This document shows, piece by piece, positions 47,649 to 56,613 of a stretch of 57,986 bases of DNA. Source of the DNA: Segatella maculosa DSM 19339 = JCM 15638 (GTDB taxonomy: Bacteria > Bacteroidota > Bacteroidia > Bacteroidales > Bacteroidaceae); contig NZ_KB908334.1 in NCBI RefSeq assembly GCF_000382385.1, positions 1-57,986 of the forward strand, given 5' to 3'. The notes under the pieces were generated by a model, which did not search any database, was not told the origin of the DNA, and saw only the letters and a program-made list of their open reading frames with translations. The position numbers and the translations under genes are program-made. Each line of letters opens with the position of its first letter. Positions within the stretch are counted from its first letter, which is position 1.

Positions 47649-48251
47649 CTAAGCCTTCCCGTCCACGAACACTTTTCTATAAGGCGAACCCACATTCCGC
47701 AGCCGTCCTTCGGCCTCAAGTCGGCGTGCAAGCCGATAAGCCACAGTCGACGAGAGGTGTAACTCGGCCCGAAGGTCGCCCACAAAGATACAGACCGACT
47801 CGGCAAAAAGCCTTTTGAGCGCAGCCTCTACCTCTGCTTCCGTGGGCAAGGCGTGCGGTTTCGTCCGATAAGTCACGTTCTCAAAGCTTGTCTCCCGCAG
47901 CGTTCTCATCAGCCCTTTCTCAGGCCTGAAGTTCACTGTCCGCACGTAAGGGTTGCGCAATCTGAACTTGTGCGTCTTCGGATTTTCGTAGAGTTCGCCC
48001 TTCACCGCCAGCGAGAAGTAGCCCAGTCCGGGCAGATACACGCGGTTGCCCTGCATCAGCTGCTCGCCCAGCTCATACGTCAAGGCATCGAGCGTGCCCA
48101 CGATGTCGGCCACGGTCATTGCCGTAGCCTTTTCAATTAGTCGGGCTATCCGTTTGAGCCCCACCGTTTCATGCTCTTTAATCACGGCCCGGAAAGCTCT
48201 GCTGTGCGCAATCCGCCCGTTTGTCTTCAATAGTTTGTAAGGTACTGCCAT
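47649..48251 (-). CDS. HU-like DNA-binding protein with C-terminal winged-helix-like extension
   Basis: 200 residues, about twice the length of a plain HU. Residues 1-125 look like the HU-type DNA-binding fold found as a separate family in Bacteroidota (AFRAVIKEHETVGLKRIARLIEKATAMTVADIVGTLDALTYELGEQLMQGNRVYLPGLGYFSLAVKGE). The C-terminal 70 residues (TEAEVEAALKRLFAESVCIFVGDLRAELHLSSTVAYRLARRLEAEGRLRNVG) resemble a winged helix. Its own promoter is at 48450-48481 and hairpin element B lies in the 5' leader. It is probably a nucleoid or regulatory DNA-binding protein; targets are unknown. Confidence 0.8.
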   Translation of the reverse strand: MAVPYKLLKTNGRIAHSRAFRAVIKEHETVGLKRIARLIEKATAMTVADIVGTLDALTYELGEQLMQGNRVYLPGLGYFSLAVKGELYENPKTHKFRLRNPYVRTVNFRPEKGLMRTLRETSFENVTYRTKPHALPTEAEVEAALKRLFAESVCIFVGDLRAELHLSSTVAYRLARRLEAEGRLRNVGSPYRKVFVDGKA

Positions 48252-48350
48252 AGTCTTCTGTTTGATGAAAGCTTGTTTATGATTATTCCTTTAGGGAGGA
48301 AACACATTTCTCTTAGGGTCTCCTATCCTTTTCCTTCTATCTCCGTTGAA

Positions 48351-48434
48351 TTATCTCCGTGGAGAAAAATATTTATCTGTATGGAGATAAGAAGTTTTCT
48401 CTGTAGAGAAAAATATTTTTCTCCACGGAGATAA
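48351..48434. repeat. Large hairpin element B (24-bp perfect arms, 36-nt centre), in the HU-like leader
   Basis: Arms 48351-48374 and 48411-48434 (TTATCTCCGTGGAGAAAAAT...) are perfect inverted repeats around a centre of exactly 36 nt, as in element A at 33336. Spacing between the shared motifs (GAATTATCT, 12 nt, ATATTTATCT) is also identical to A, while the variable stem bases differ and remain paired. Transcription from 48450-48481 (minus) would start near 48443, so the hairpin forms the first bases of the mRNA. Confidence 0.85.
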
Positions 48435-48449
48435 ATTATTTTCTCTATT

Positions 48450-48481
48450 GCAAAGATAATTAAAGTTACGTAAGAAACAAA
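48450..48481 (-). promoter_or_regulatory. Promoter of the HU-like gene
   Basis: On the minus strand TTTG (48481-48478), 19 bp, TATCTTTGC (48458-48450). It leaves an mRNA leader of about 190 nt that starts with hairpin element B. Confidence 0.8.
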
Positions 48482-48617
48482 ATGATTCGCCTTTAATCTT
48501 CTTTTTATTCTGCTTTAATATTTCCAAAGAGTGGGGGAAACGGTCCGTTCGGAAAGGCGAACAGCGTGTGCATTCACACGTAGTTGTGGGACGATGCGGC
48601 TTAAAACCTACTCGGAG

Positions 48618-48716
48618 CAGGGGCGAACGGCGCATGCGTCCGCTCGGATTGCCCGTTTATTCGGCAACCTTTACGCGTCGACCGTGTTGAGCGGACGCAC
48701 GGACCGTGCGTCCCTA
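48618..48716. repeat. Double-palindrome element, about 99 bp, left arm diverged
   Basis: The right arm (GAGCGGACGCACGG...CGTGCGTCCCTA, to 48716) is intact. The left arm reads GGGGCGAACGGCGCATGCGTCCGCTC. This is the only full copy without a 22-bp array beside it. Confidence 0.7.
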
Positions 48717-48784
48717 CATGCAAAAAGCGGGGAGAAGTAGGCGCTCGGTATTGGTTGTGGCGCCGCGTTCGAATGCCTACATGC

Positions 48785-48814
48785 AAAAAAGCGGCCGGGG
48801 AATGTTCCCCGGCC
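48785..48814 (-). terminator. Rho-independent terminator of secDF
   Basis: On the minus strand GGCCGGGGAA/TTCCCCGGCC with a short loop (48814 to 48793) is followed by GCTTTTTT. Confidence 0.85.
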
Positions 48815-48926
48815 TGCCTTTTCAGTTGTGTGTAAAGCCCGGCGTGGGGCTTACACCTTATTATATAATATACCTTTGAGATTTATTTTGCTTCACTAAT
48901 CTTATGCTATCATATAGCTTTGAGAT

Positions 48927-51923
48927 TTATTTTGCTTCGGCGGTCTCCAATGCTGCCTCGTTCAAGCGGCGGTCTTCGATGCTGCGGCCCATGAAGAGGT
49001 AGGCGATGGGCGAGGCGATGAAGATGGAGGAGAGTGTTCCGAAGACTACGCCCATTGTCATGGCGAAGGCAAACGGCTGGATGCTCTTGCCGCCCAAGAA
49101 GAGAATGACGAGCAACACAATCAGCGTCGAGAACGAAGTGTTGATGGTGCGGGCCAAGGTCTGGTTGATGGAGTCGTTGAAGAGCGTCTGAATGTCCTGT
49201 TTCGGGTGGAGTTTGAAGTTCTCGCGGATACGGTCGAAGACCACCACCTTGTCGTTGATGGAGTAACCGATGACCGTGAGCACGGCTCCGATGAAGGTTT
49301 GGTCGATTTCAAGCGAGAACGGCAGCATGCCTTGCAGGAGCGAGAACAGTCCGATGACCGTCAGCGCGTCGAAAGCGAGGGCTATCGTTGAGCCGAGCGA
49401 GAAGGCTACGTTGCGGAAGCGCACCAAGATGTAGAGGAAGATGGCTGCCAGCGCGATGATGACGCTGATGATGGCGCCGTAGGTGACGTCTTTGGCCACT
49501 GAGGGGCCTACCTTCGAACTGCTGATGATGGAGCCGCCGGCGCGAAGGTCGGGGTTCTTGAACGTCTCGAGGCTCTTCTGGCTGACGAGTCCGGCTTTCT
49601 TCAAGCCTTGATAGAGCATGTTCTCGGCTTCGTTGTCTACGGCCGGGTTGTTGGACTCAATCTTGTAGTTGGTCGAAATGCGTATGGTCTTGTTGTCGGT
49701 ACCCAGCGAGAGCGCGCTCGTCGTGGCATTCGGGAAGATTGTTCTGAGCACTTCGCGCACCTGTTCGGGCTGGGTTGACTTCTCGAACTGCACGACGTAG
49801 TTGCGGCCTCCCGTGAAGTCGATGCTCTGTGCTAGTCCGCGTACGAAGAAACTTCCGATGAACACGGCGGAAAGAATGATAACAATGCCGAACGTGCTCT
49901 TGTACATTGACATGAACTTGTAGTTCTTATCCTGCATGAGGTTCTTGCTGATGCCGGTCCAGTACTTCAGGTTCTGCCAACGGTCTTTGTTGAGTTGGTG
50001 TTCATAAACCAAGCGGGTGAGGAACACGGCACTGAAGAACGAGCATACGATACCGATGATCCACGTGGTAGCGAAGCCTTGAATGGGTCCCGTTCCGAAG
50101 ACATAGAGAATGACACCCGTGATGAGTGAGGTCAGGTTGGAGTCGAATATGGCCGAGAAAGCGTTGCCGTAGCCCGCGGCGACGGCTTGTTTCATGCCTT
50201 TTCCCGCCCGGAGTTCCTCCTTGATGCGCTCATAAATGAGCACGTTGGCATCGACTGCCGTACCCAACGACAGCACCATACCTGCAATACCCGACATGGT
50301 AAGCGCGGCTTGGAACGAGGTTAGAATGCCCAATGTGAAGAAGACGTTGATGATAAGTGCCGCATTGGCAATCATTCCCGGTATGAAGTTGTACATCAAC
50401 ACCATGTAGATAATCAGCAGCACGAACGCAATGACGAACGAAATGATGCCTTGCTGAATGGAAGCGGCGCCGAGCGTGGGGCCTACAACCTCTTCCTGAA
50501 CGATGCGGGCAGGCGCAGGCATGCGGCCCGACTTCAGCGTGTTGGCAAGGTCTTTGGTCATTTCAACGGTGAAGTTGCCCGAGATGGAGCTTGAACCGCC
50601 GTCGATTTCGCCGTTCACACGCGGTGCGGAATAGACCGCATTGTCAAGAACAATGGCGATGGCTTTGCCGATATTGGCCTTCGTGAGGGCTGCCCAGCGG
50701 CGTGCTCCCTCGGTGTTCATGGTCATATTGACCTCGGGTTGCCCCGTCACGTGGTTGAATTCGTCCTTGGCGTCGGTTACAACGTCGCCCTGTAGCGGTG
50801 CCTGTCCGTTGTTAGATGTGACCTTGATGGCATAAAGCCCGAAGATGTTCTTGGCCTGAATGCCGTCTTCGGGCGTGGCACTCCACAGCAATTTCACGTC
50901 GGAGGGCAGCACTTGCTTGGCTACCGGCCCGTAGATGAGTTTGCTGATGGCTGCCGTGTCGCGCACGCTGGCGTAACCAACGAGGGCAAGAGAGTTCTGT
51001 CCGGTGGTTTGCAGCATGGCCAAGAGCGGGTGTTGCTTCTTGGCAGCCTCCATTTGTGCGTTGCTTGTCTTGGCAACGTCGTTCTTGTCGGCGTTCTTTA
51101 TCTTGAACTTAGCCGGCTTTTCAGCTGGTTTTGCCTTTGTTTCGGTAGCCGTGCTGTCGGTCGTCTCCGTTGTTTCGCCGTTAGCCAAGCGACTGTCGAG
51201 TTGCTGCAGATAAGGAATAATCTCCTCGGCGTTGTAGGTTTCCCAGAATTCGAGGTTCGCACTACCCTGCAAAAGCTTGCGCATGCGTTCAGGTTCCTTG
51301 ATACCCGGCATCTCAACCATAATGCGGCCGGTTTGTCCTTCAAGCTTTTGAATGTTGGGCTGAACGACACCGAACTTGTCAATACGGGTGCGGACGACAT
51401 TGAAAGAGTTGTCGATGGCTGCCTGAACTTCCTCGCGGAGCACTTTCTCTACCTCAGAATCAGAACTTTGAGGATTGACCTTGCCTTGCAACTGCTGTGT
51501 GGCAAAGAGCTCGGCGAGGCGGTGTCCCGGTGCATTCTGATGATAATACTTCACGAAAAGCGAGATAAAATCACTCTGACTCGTCTCCTCTTCAGCGCGA
51601 GCTTCCTTCATTGACTTGGTGAAAGCAGGGTCGGTCTTGTGGTCGGCCAGCGTTTCGAGCACGTCGGGAACAGACACTTCGAGGATAACGTTCATGCCGC
51701 CTTTGAGGTCAAGTCCCAGACCAATCTGGGTTTCCAAGCATTTCTGATAAGAATAAATCCCGAGATACTTCACAGAATCCTTGTAATCCTGCTGTGCAAT
51801 AGGGTCTTTGAGCTTTGCAGCCTCGCTGTCATAGTAGCGTGTGGCAAACGAGAATGAAAGATAGAAAATGCTTGCAAGCGTCAGAAGGACGGCTGTACAA
51901 ATTACAATTCCTTTGTTTTGCAT
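48927..51923 (-). CDS. secDF: Fused protein translocase subunit SecDF
   Basis: 998 residues from the ATG at 51923 (MQNKGIVICTAVLLTLASIF). An ATG-like codon 39 nt upstream is less likely. The SecD half (about 1-620) has the first membrane helix, LGLDLKGGMNVILEV, a large periplasmic domain with a Lys/Ala/Thr-rich insert (TETKAKPAEKPAKFK, about 270-300) and helices starting LGAASIQQGIISFVIAFVLLI. The SecF half (about 650-990) has SIDFTGGRNYVVQFE, VAKDVTYGAIISVIIALAAIFLYI and the final VVFDRIRENF. It uses the proton gradient to help pull exported proteins through SecYEG. The fusion is normal in Bacteroidota. Confidence 0.97.
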   Translation of the reverse strand: MQNKGIVICTAVLLTLASIFYLSFSFATRYYDSEAAKLKDPIAQQDYKDSVKYLGIYSYQKCLETQIGLGLDLKGGMNVILEVSVPDVLETLADHKTDPAFTKSMKEARAEEETSQSDFISLFVKYYHQNAPGHRLAELFATQQLQGKVNPQSSDSEVEKVLREEVQAAIDNSFNVVRTRIDKFGVVQPNIQKLEGQTGRIMVEMPGIKEPERMRKLLQGSANLEFWETYNAEEIIPYLQQLDSRLANGETTETTDSTATETKAKPAEKPAKFKIKNADKNDVAKTSNAQMEAAKKQHPLLAMLQTTGQNSLALVGYASVRDTAAISKLIYGPVAKQVLPSDVKLLWSATPEDGIQAKNIFGLYAIKVTSNNGQAPLQGDVVTDAKDEFNHVTGQPEVNMTMNTEGARRWAALTKANIGKAIAIVLDNAVYSAPRVNGEIDGGSSSISGNFTVEMTKDLANTLKSGRMPAPARIVQEEVVGPTLGAASIQQGIISFVIAFVLLIIYMVLMYNFIPGMIANAALIINVFFTLGILTSFQAALTMSGIAGMVLSLGTAVDANVLIYERIKEELRAGKGMKQAVAAGYGNAFSAIFDSNLTSLITGVILYVFGTGPIQGFATTWIIGIVCSFFSAVFLTRLVYEHQLNKDRWQNLKYWTGISKNLMQDKNYKFMSMYKSTFGIVIILSAVFIGSFFVRGLAQSIDFTGGRNYVVQFEKSTQPEQVREVLRTIFPNATTSALSLGTDNKTIRISTNYKIESNNPAVDNEAENMLYQGLKKAGLVSQKSLETFKNPDLRAGGSIISSSKVGPSVAKDVTYGAIISVIIALAAIFLYILVRFRNVAFSLGSTIALAFDALTVIGLFSLLQGMLPFSLEIDQTFIGAVLTVIGYSINDKVVVFDRIRENFKLHPKQDIQTLFNDSINQTLARTINTSFSTLIVLLVILFLGGKSIQPFAFAMTMGVVFGTLSSIFIASPIAYLFMGRSIEDRRLNEAALETAEAK

Positions 51924-51993
51924 TTTTTTATTTGTTATTGATAATTGTTTTTCGCTGCGCAATACGAAAGCTTCACCTATCGTATATAGACGT

Positions 51994-52002
51994 GCAAAAA
52001 TA
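51994..52002 (-). promoter_or_regulatory. -7 element of secDF
   Basis: TATTTTTGC on the minus strand, giving a leader of about 65 nt. No clear -33. Confidence 0.45.
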
Positions 52003-52051
52003 CAAATTTTCTTGCAGTAAATGAAATTTATGCGCGTGAAATATACAATTT

Positions 52052-53143
52052 TTACTGTTTTCCTTGCTTTTTCAGCCAGCAGATAATGGGGTAATGGTCG
52101 GATTCTTTGATGCTGCGGTCCACTTTACAGGCGTAAGGTTGCCAGTCATCGGAGCACATGATATGGTCGATGCGCACATACATTCCGCCCTTATGATAGC
52201 TAATTCCGGGGCCATTCCCGCTGGCAATGTAGCAGTCGGTAAGCCCTTTAGCGATGGTGTGCCGGGCGTATGAGATGGGGCTGTCGTTGAAGTCGCCGCA
52301 GAGAATGATGCTGCGCCCCTCGTGCTTGCTGACATATCGGGCCACGGCATCGGCCTGAACAGCCCGCTTAGCCGAGGCTTCTCCGAGCTTATCCACCAGC
52401 TTGTAGGACATTCGCTTGGCTTCCGGAGTGGGCAAATCGCCCTTGACCATCTGCTTGAACTCGCGTTTGTCTTCGCTCGAAAGCCCGGTTGTTTCAAGGT
52501 GATTGTTGACCACAATGACCGTGTCGCGGCCGATTTTCACCTCAAAAGCACCGCTGAGGTTGCCCCGTGAAGGGTAGACGATGCGCTCATGCGAGAGGAT
52601 AGGGAACCTGCTATAGATGGCTATGCAGTCGCTTGTGGGCGAAACTTTCAGCGTATCTTTGTAAGGATAGAGCTTGTCAAGCACAGCATTCACGCGAGCC
52701 TGCCCGATTTCGTAGGTCATGGCCTCCTGCAAGCACAGGATATCCGCCTTCTGTGTCTTGATATATTCAAGAATAGGGAACTTACCGTCAGCATGTCGCT
52801 CCCAACCGGCAAAGCTCCACACATTATAAGATATCACTTTGATGGCATCCTTGGGAATATCGTGCGGAACATTGAAAGGAATGTAGGCTCTGACGGGCAT
52901 ATAGCACACCAAATAGCCCACGACGGGAAGCCATACGCCCTTCTTCTTGACGCAAAGCCAAAAGAGCAGAAAGCCGAAATTGAGGACGAGGAACACGGGA
53001 AACAACAAGCCAACATTGGCCAACAGCTGATGTTTCACCGGATTAAAGCGGTCGGAGAAGCCCACGAACGTCATCATGAGGATAGTAGCCAGATTGGCTC
53101 CGGCCACGATTTGCAAGGTAAACCGCTTGATGCCACGCAACAT
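52052..53143 (-). CDS. Membrane-anchored endonuclease/exonuclease/phosphatase-family protein
   Basis: 363 residues from the ATG at 53143; a TTG codon five triplets upstream overlaps the rhomboid stop and is less likely. Three membrane helices at the N-terminus (about 10-100) precede the DNase I-like fold: VISYNVWSF, ADILCLQEA, VVNNHLETTGL, IILCGDFNDSP, VRIDHIMCS and SDHYPI. These are the metal-binding and catalytic motifs. Such anchored proteins cleave phosphodiesters in lipids or nucleic acids, but the substrate is unknown. It follows the rhomboid gene by 11 bp. Confidence 0.9.
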   Translation of the reverse strand: MLRGIKRFTLQIVAGANLATILMMTFVGFSDRFNPVKHQLLANVGLLFPVFLVLNFGFLLFWLCVKKKGVWLPVVGYLVCYMPVRAYIPFNVPHDIPKDAIKVISYNVWSFAGWERHADGKFPILEYIKTQKADILCLQEAMTYEIGQARVNAVLDKLYPYKDTLKVSPTSDCIAIYSRFPILSHERIVYPSRGNLSGAFEVKIGRDTVIVVNNHLETTGLSSEDKREFKQMVKGDLPTPEAKRMSYKLVDKLGEASAKRAVQADAVARYVSKHEGRSIILCGDFNDSPISYARHTIAKGLTDCYIASGNGPGISYHKGGMYVRIDHIMCSDDWQPYACKVDRSIKESDHYPIICWLKKQGKQ

Positions 53144-53154
53144 ACGCCTCTTTG

Positions 53155-54114
53155 TCAATGCCGTTTGCTGCTGTCGAAGAGCTTTCGCTTCTCTTCGGCC
53201 GTGAGACTATCGTAACCACTCTTGCGTATTTTGTCGAGAATCAGGTCTACTTCGGCCTGATCTTCGCGTTCCCGGCGGTTATAGTCCCAATCTTGCTGCC
53301 GATTGTTGTAGGCGTTCCCGTTGTTTTGCGTCCCGGTGTGCCCGAATTCGTTGCGATGTGCCCGGTTATCCCAGCGTCGTTTTAAATTGTCGAAGAACTG
53401 TTGTCCGCCCGAACGGTCGTATCCGGCTCCGGGGTGGCTTCGCCAATAGCGTATCAGGAAGAAACCGACGACCATTCCGCCCAGATGGGCCAAGTGGGCC
53501 ACGTTGTCGTTGGTGGTGGACATGGCCGAGAAGAGCTCAATCCCAGCATAAATCATCACGAACCATTTGGCTTTGATGGGTATGGGAATGGGAATGATGA
53601 ACAGCCGCTCGTTGGGAAACGTCATACCGAAGGCCAACAAGATGGCATAGACGGCTCCCGAAGCCCCCACCGTGGTCCAACTGTTCAGGGCATCGCCCAG
53701 ATGACGGGCCACCTCGGGCAGTTGCGCGAGGGAAAGTGAAGGATATTGCGACGCAACCGTGAGATAGAACGAACAAAACTGGGCTGCTTCTTGGAACAAA
53801 CCAGCCCCGATGCCGCATGCAATGTAATAAAAGAGGAACTTCTTCGGCCCCCATACGTTCTCAACCACCATGCCGAACATCCATAGGGCAAACATGTTGA
53901 AGAAAATATGCTCCAGACTGGCATGCATGAACATGTAGGTGACGAGCTGATAAAGGCGGAAATCGGGTGCCATGAAGAAGTGTAACCCGAAGATGTCGTT
54001 CAGGTCGACGGGACCTGCGCCCGAAAAGCTCACCGTTCTCAATGCATACATCATCAAAAATGCAAGCACGTTGATGATGAGCAGGTTCTTTGTTATTGTC
54101 GGAATACGTCTCAT
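53155..54114 (-). CDS. Rhomboid-family intramembrane serine protease
   Basis: 319 residues with about seven membrane helices. The catalytic Ser is in TVGASGAVYAILLAFG and the His in HLAHLGGMVVGF, and the helix-2 motif HASLEHIFFNMFALWMFG is also present. The hydrophilic C-terminal tail (about 230-319) is rich in Asn, Arg and Gln (TQNNGNAYNNRQQDWDYNRR). It ends in a short helix (DLILDKIRKSGYDSLTAEEKRKLFDSS) of the kind that follows rhomboid domains in Bacteroidota. It cleaves membrane proteins within the bilayer; substrates are unknown. Confidence 0.95.
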   Translation of the reverse strand: MRRIPTITKNLLIINVLAFLMMYALRTVSFSGAGPVDLNDIFGLHFFMAPDFRLYQLVTYMFMHASLEHIFFNMFALWMFGMVVENVWGPKKFLFYYIACGIGAGLFQEAAQFCSFYLTVASQYPSLSLAQLPEVARHLGDALNSWTTVGASGAVYAILLAFGMTFPNERLFIIPIPIPIKAKWFVMIYAGIELFSAMSTTNDNVAHLAHLGGMVVGFFLIRYWRSHPGAGYDRSGGQQFFDNLKRRWDNRAHRNEFGHTGTQNNGNAYNNRQQDWDYNRREREDQAEVDLILDKIRKSGYDSLTAEEKRKLFDSSKRH

Positions 54115-54157
54115 TCGTAATCGTTTCTAATCGTTCTATGTTTGATGTTATTGGGCA

Positions 54158-54165
54158 CAAAAATA
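54158..54165 (-). promoter_or_regulatory. -7 element of the rhomboid gene
   Basis: TATTTTTG on the minus strand, 43 bp before the start at 54114. Confidence 0.4.
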
Positions 54166-54248
54166 CGAAAAATATTGTTTAATTCGCCTTAAAACAGGCT
54201 TATTCATGCCGTTTTTTGCTTTTTATCTTACTTTTTTTCCTTTTTTGT

Positions 54249-54280
54249 TTTGTTTTCTGAAAGGAATAGCCTATATTTGC
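54249..54280 (+). promoter_or_regulatory. Promoter of the HU gene
   Basis: TTTG (54249-54252), 19 bp, TATATTTGC (54272-54280). The leader is about 45 nt. Confidence 0.82.
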
Positions 54281-54331
54281 CAAATCAATAAACAATTTTT
54301 CAACAATTAATCATTTTAATTTAACTGAATT

Positions 54332-54607
54332 ATGAACAAAACAGAATTGATCGAGAAGATCGCCGCAGGTGCAAATCTGACCAAGGCAGACGCAAAAAAG
54401 GCATTGGACGCAACAACCACAGCCATCAAGAAGGCGCTCGTTGCAGGTGACAAAATCCAGCTTGTAGGCTTCGGCACATTCAGTGTGAACAAACGTCCAG
54501 CTCGTGAGGGTATCAATCCTGCTACAAAGCAGAAGATTAAGATTGCAGCTAAGAAGGTTGCAAAGTTCAAGGCAGGTGCTGAATTGTCTGATGCAGTGAA
54601 CAAATAA
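54332..54607 (+). CDS. hup: HU-family nucleoid DNA-binding protein
   Basis: 91 residues, standard HU length. Begins MNKTELIEKIAAGANLTKADAKKALDATTTAIKKAL, has the conserved beta-sheet GDKIQLVGFGTFSVNKRPAREGINPATKQKI (DNA-binding arm with Arg and the Asn-Pro tip) and ends KVAKFKAGAELSDAVNK. It bends and compacts DNA as a dimer. It has its own consensus promoter and a strong terminator, so it is a single-gene transcript and likely highly expressed. Confidence 0.97.
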   Translation: MNKTELIEKIAAGANLTKADAKKALDATTTAIKKALVAGDKIQLVGFGTFSVNKRPAREGINPATKQKIKIAAKKVAKFKAGAELSDAVNK

Positions 54608-54634
54608 TTGTAAAGATTTATTATAGATTAAACG

Positions 54635-54680
54635 AAACGGGTTCGTCAATGGGTTTCCCCCATTGGCGACCCGTTTTTAT
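54635..54680 (+). terminator. Rho-independent terminator of the HU gene
   Basis: AAACGGGTTCGTCAATGGG pairs with CCCATTGGCGACCCGTTT (one bulge), followed by TTTTTAT. Confidence 0.88.
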
Positions 54681-54732
54681 TTGCCGTTTTGTTTCAACCG
54701 TATTGCGAGATAATATAGTCATAATGGCAGTG

Positions 54733-54821
54733 TAGGGACACACGGTTCGTGGGTCCGCTCCATTGGAATGGAAATATAAGCACATGGTAGTTTGGGCGGA
54801 CGCACGAGCCGTGCGTCCCTA
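54733..54821. repeat. Double-palindrome (BIME-like) element, 89 bp
   Basis: From TAGGGACACACGG to CGTGCGTCCCTA, the same length as the copy at 2881-2969. The middle shares CATGGTAGTTTG with that copy. Confidence 0.82.
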
Positions 54822-54841
54822 CATGCATTCGAACTGAAATT

Positions 54842-54959
54842 CAACGACTTACACTTTGCGTTTCAATGTCAGTCATTTTAGCGTGCAAAGTGGCCCATTT
54901 CATCGTGTAAAATGGCTGAGGTTGCACGGTGAAATGACTGAGATTGAAACGCAATATGG
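54842..54959 (+). repeat. 22-bp-phased modular array with leader, four and a half cores
   Basis: The leader 54842-54864 is identical to 42083-42105. Cores start at 54865, 54887, 54909 and 54931, with a half core at 54953: AATGTCAGTCATTTT, AAAGTGGCCCATTTC, AAAATGGCTGAGGTT, GAAATGACTGAGATT and AATATGG. Linkers are AGCGTGC, ATCGTGT, GCACGGT and GAAACGC. The first pair and the last pair are inverted, so the transcript could fold back on itself. Confidence 0.82.
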
Positions 54960-55024
54960 TTATGCCTAATTTTATTTGGACTGAAACGAGTTTCCAACGA
55001 AATCAAAACTTGAAGGCTTGGTCG

Positions 55025-56608
55025 TTAAAGACTTCTGATGCGTTCATCGAAATCCTTTGCTCCTCCCTGCGCATGGAAGAGCTTTTGCAGGAGACGTTGC
55101 CGCATGTTGGTCACGTTTTGCGGACTGATTCCAAGCAGAACAGACAGCTCACTGGGGATAAATCGCAAGCGAATGAGCAGGCAGACGAGCCGTTCTTTCT
55201 CGTTCAGGTGGCTTTGATGGAGTGTTTTCATCAGCGAAGGGTCGTGGTTGGCAACAAGTTGATAGAGTTCTTGGCGATTGTTTTCAGGCGCTTGGCGGCC
55301 ACGCGAGGCGAGACGGTGCAGCGTGATGACGCAATCGGTGGCCAGCATCTCGTTTTCGATGTTCCATTTCTCAGGAGCTTTCCGGTCATCTTGATAATCT
55401 GCAATGCGTTTTTCCAGTCGGCTGATTTCATTTTTGGCCCATCGGTAGGCTTCAAGGTCGTGCACGTAGCGTGCATTGACGTTGTTGAGGTTGCGATAGA
55501 GCCTTTTCACCTTATTTATATAGTAGCGACGGCCGACGAAAGCTGCCACCATCAGCAGGATGATGACGAGGAGCAGCACCGAGATGCGCTGATAAGCACG
55601 TTTCTGCAGGGCGTTTTGTTCGAAATCTGACTGCAGTCGGGCTATTTCGTCGGTGTTGATGCTGGGCGATTCCTTTGTGGCACGGTGGTATTCTTGGAGC
55701 AGGAACGTGTTTCCGGGCTTGATTTTCAGGAGCGAATCGAGGGCGGCCATGCGAATATCATGCTCGTTTGAGTTGGCTGCCTTGTACCAATAGTCCGCTG
55801 CCATGGCCGTGTTTCTGCGGTGTTGCCACAGGTTTCCGATGGCCATAGCCGTGCGGTAAGTGTAGTCAAAAGGGTAGGCTCGGGCGAGATAAGCACCGGA
55901 TTGGGCGTAATCCCCACGGTCGAAATACCACTCGCCAAGGCTTGTCAGTATCTCGGCATAGGTGCTTGGGTCGGTTTTATTGATGAAAGGCAACGTGAGT
56001 TTGAGGCATTTCACGGTGCTGTCTACATGGTTTAACCGCTTATGGGCCTTGCTTTCCAAGAGGTAACACCGTGCGATGAGCGTGGGATTGCGGTCGAACC
56101 GGAGGGCGGCCTTGCGTGCTTCGCGGAATTGCCGCAGTGCCAGTTGGTAGCAACCGTTGTCAAGATTGATGTTGCCCAAGGTGAGTTGGAGCCTGCAATA
56201 GGGGTAGTCATCTTGCTTGTCTGCGGTTTCTTGGGCTGCAATGGCATTGGCGAGTGCGTCTTTATAGTTGCCGTGCTTGTATTGGTTGATGCTTTTGCAG
56301 AGATAAGCACGCGAGAGCAGGGCGCGTGTCCCATGGTTTTTATAGTACGTGATGAGTTGGTTGGGAAGGGAATTCGTTTGGAAAGAGAGTGGTTTCTGCA
56401 GGTAAGTCTCACAGCAAAGTAGGTTGTAAAAGACCGTGTCTTCGGCAGATTCGAGTCTTATCTTGCCCTCGTAGAGGCGGTTGAACGCTGCGTCGGGGTC
56501 GATACGTTGCAGACTGTCGATGCGCGCGAGAAGCGGATTGCGGGTGCTCCGCGTGGAGCAGCCCGCAAAAAAGAGCGCAATTGTCAGCCCGAAAAGAGCT
56601 TTTCGCAT
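55025..56608 (-). CDS. TPR lipoprotein with transmembrane segment and C-terminal helix-turn-helix
   Basis: 527 residues from the ATG at 56608. A lipobox-like sequence ends at Cys17 (IALFFAGC). TPR-like repeats span about 20-330 (for example YAEILTSLGEWYFDRGDYAQSGAYLARAY). A transmembrane helix at about 342-360 (ISVLLLVIILLMVAAFVG) leads to a coiled coil (YRNLNNVNARYVHDLEAYRWAKNEISRLEKRI). A helix-turn-helix ends the protein (LNEKERLVCLLIRLRFIPSELSVLLGISPQNVTNMRQRLLQKLF). The layout parallels the regulator at 14128-15738. A real lipid anchor would conflict with a cytoplasmic DNA-binding end unless the transmembrane helix is used, so Cys17 may simply lie in a signal anchor. It follows the TonB-C gene by 5 bp. 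Confidence 0.8.
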   Translation of the reverse strand: MRKALFGLTIALFFAGCSTRSTRNPLLARIDSLQRIDPDAAFNRLYEGKIRLESAEDTVFYNLLCCETYLQKPLSFQTNSLPNQLITYYKNHGTRALLSRAYLCKSINQYKHGNYKDALANAIAAQETADKQDDYPYCRLQLTLGNINLDNGCYQLALRQFREARKAALRFDRNPTLIARCYLLESKAHKRLNHVDSTVKCLKLTLPFINKTDPSTYAEILTSLGEWYFDRGDYAQSGAYLARAYPFDYTYRTAMAIGNLWQHRRNTAMAADYWYKAANSNEHDIRMAALDSLLKIKPGNTFLLQEYHRATKESPSINTDEIARLQSDFEQNALQKRAYQRISVLLLVIILLMVAAFVGRRYYINKVKRLYRNLNNVNARYVHDLEAYRWAKNEISRLEKRIADYQDDRKAPEKWNIENEMLATDCVITLHRLASRGRQAPENNRQELYQLVANHDPSLMKTLHQSHLNEKERLVCLLIRLRFIPSELSVLLGISPQNVTNMRQRLLQKLFHAQGGAKDFDERIRSL

Positions 56609-56613
56609 GGTTC

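Noticed and set aside
53144..53158. TTG start giving a 4-nt overlap between the rhomboid and endonuclease-family genes
   Set aside because: A proper ATG at 53143 follows with no loss of conserved sequence.
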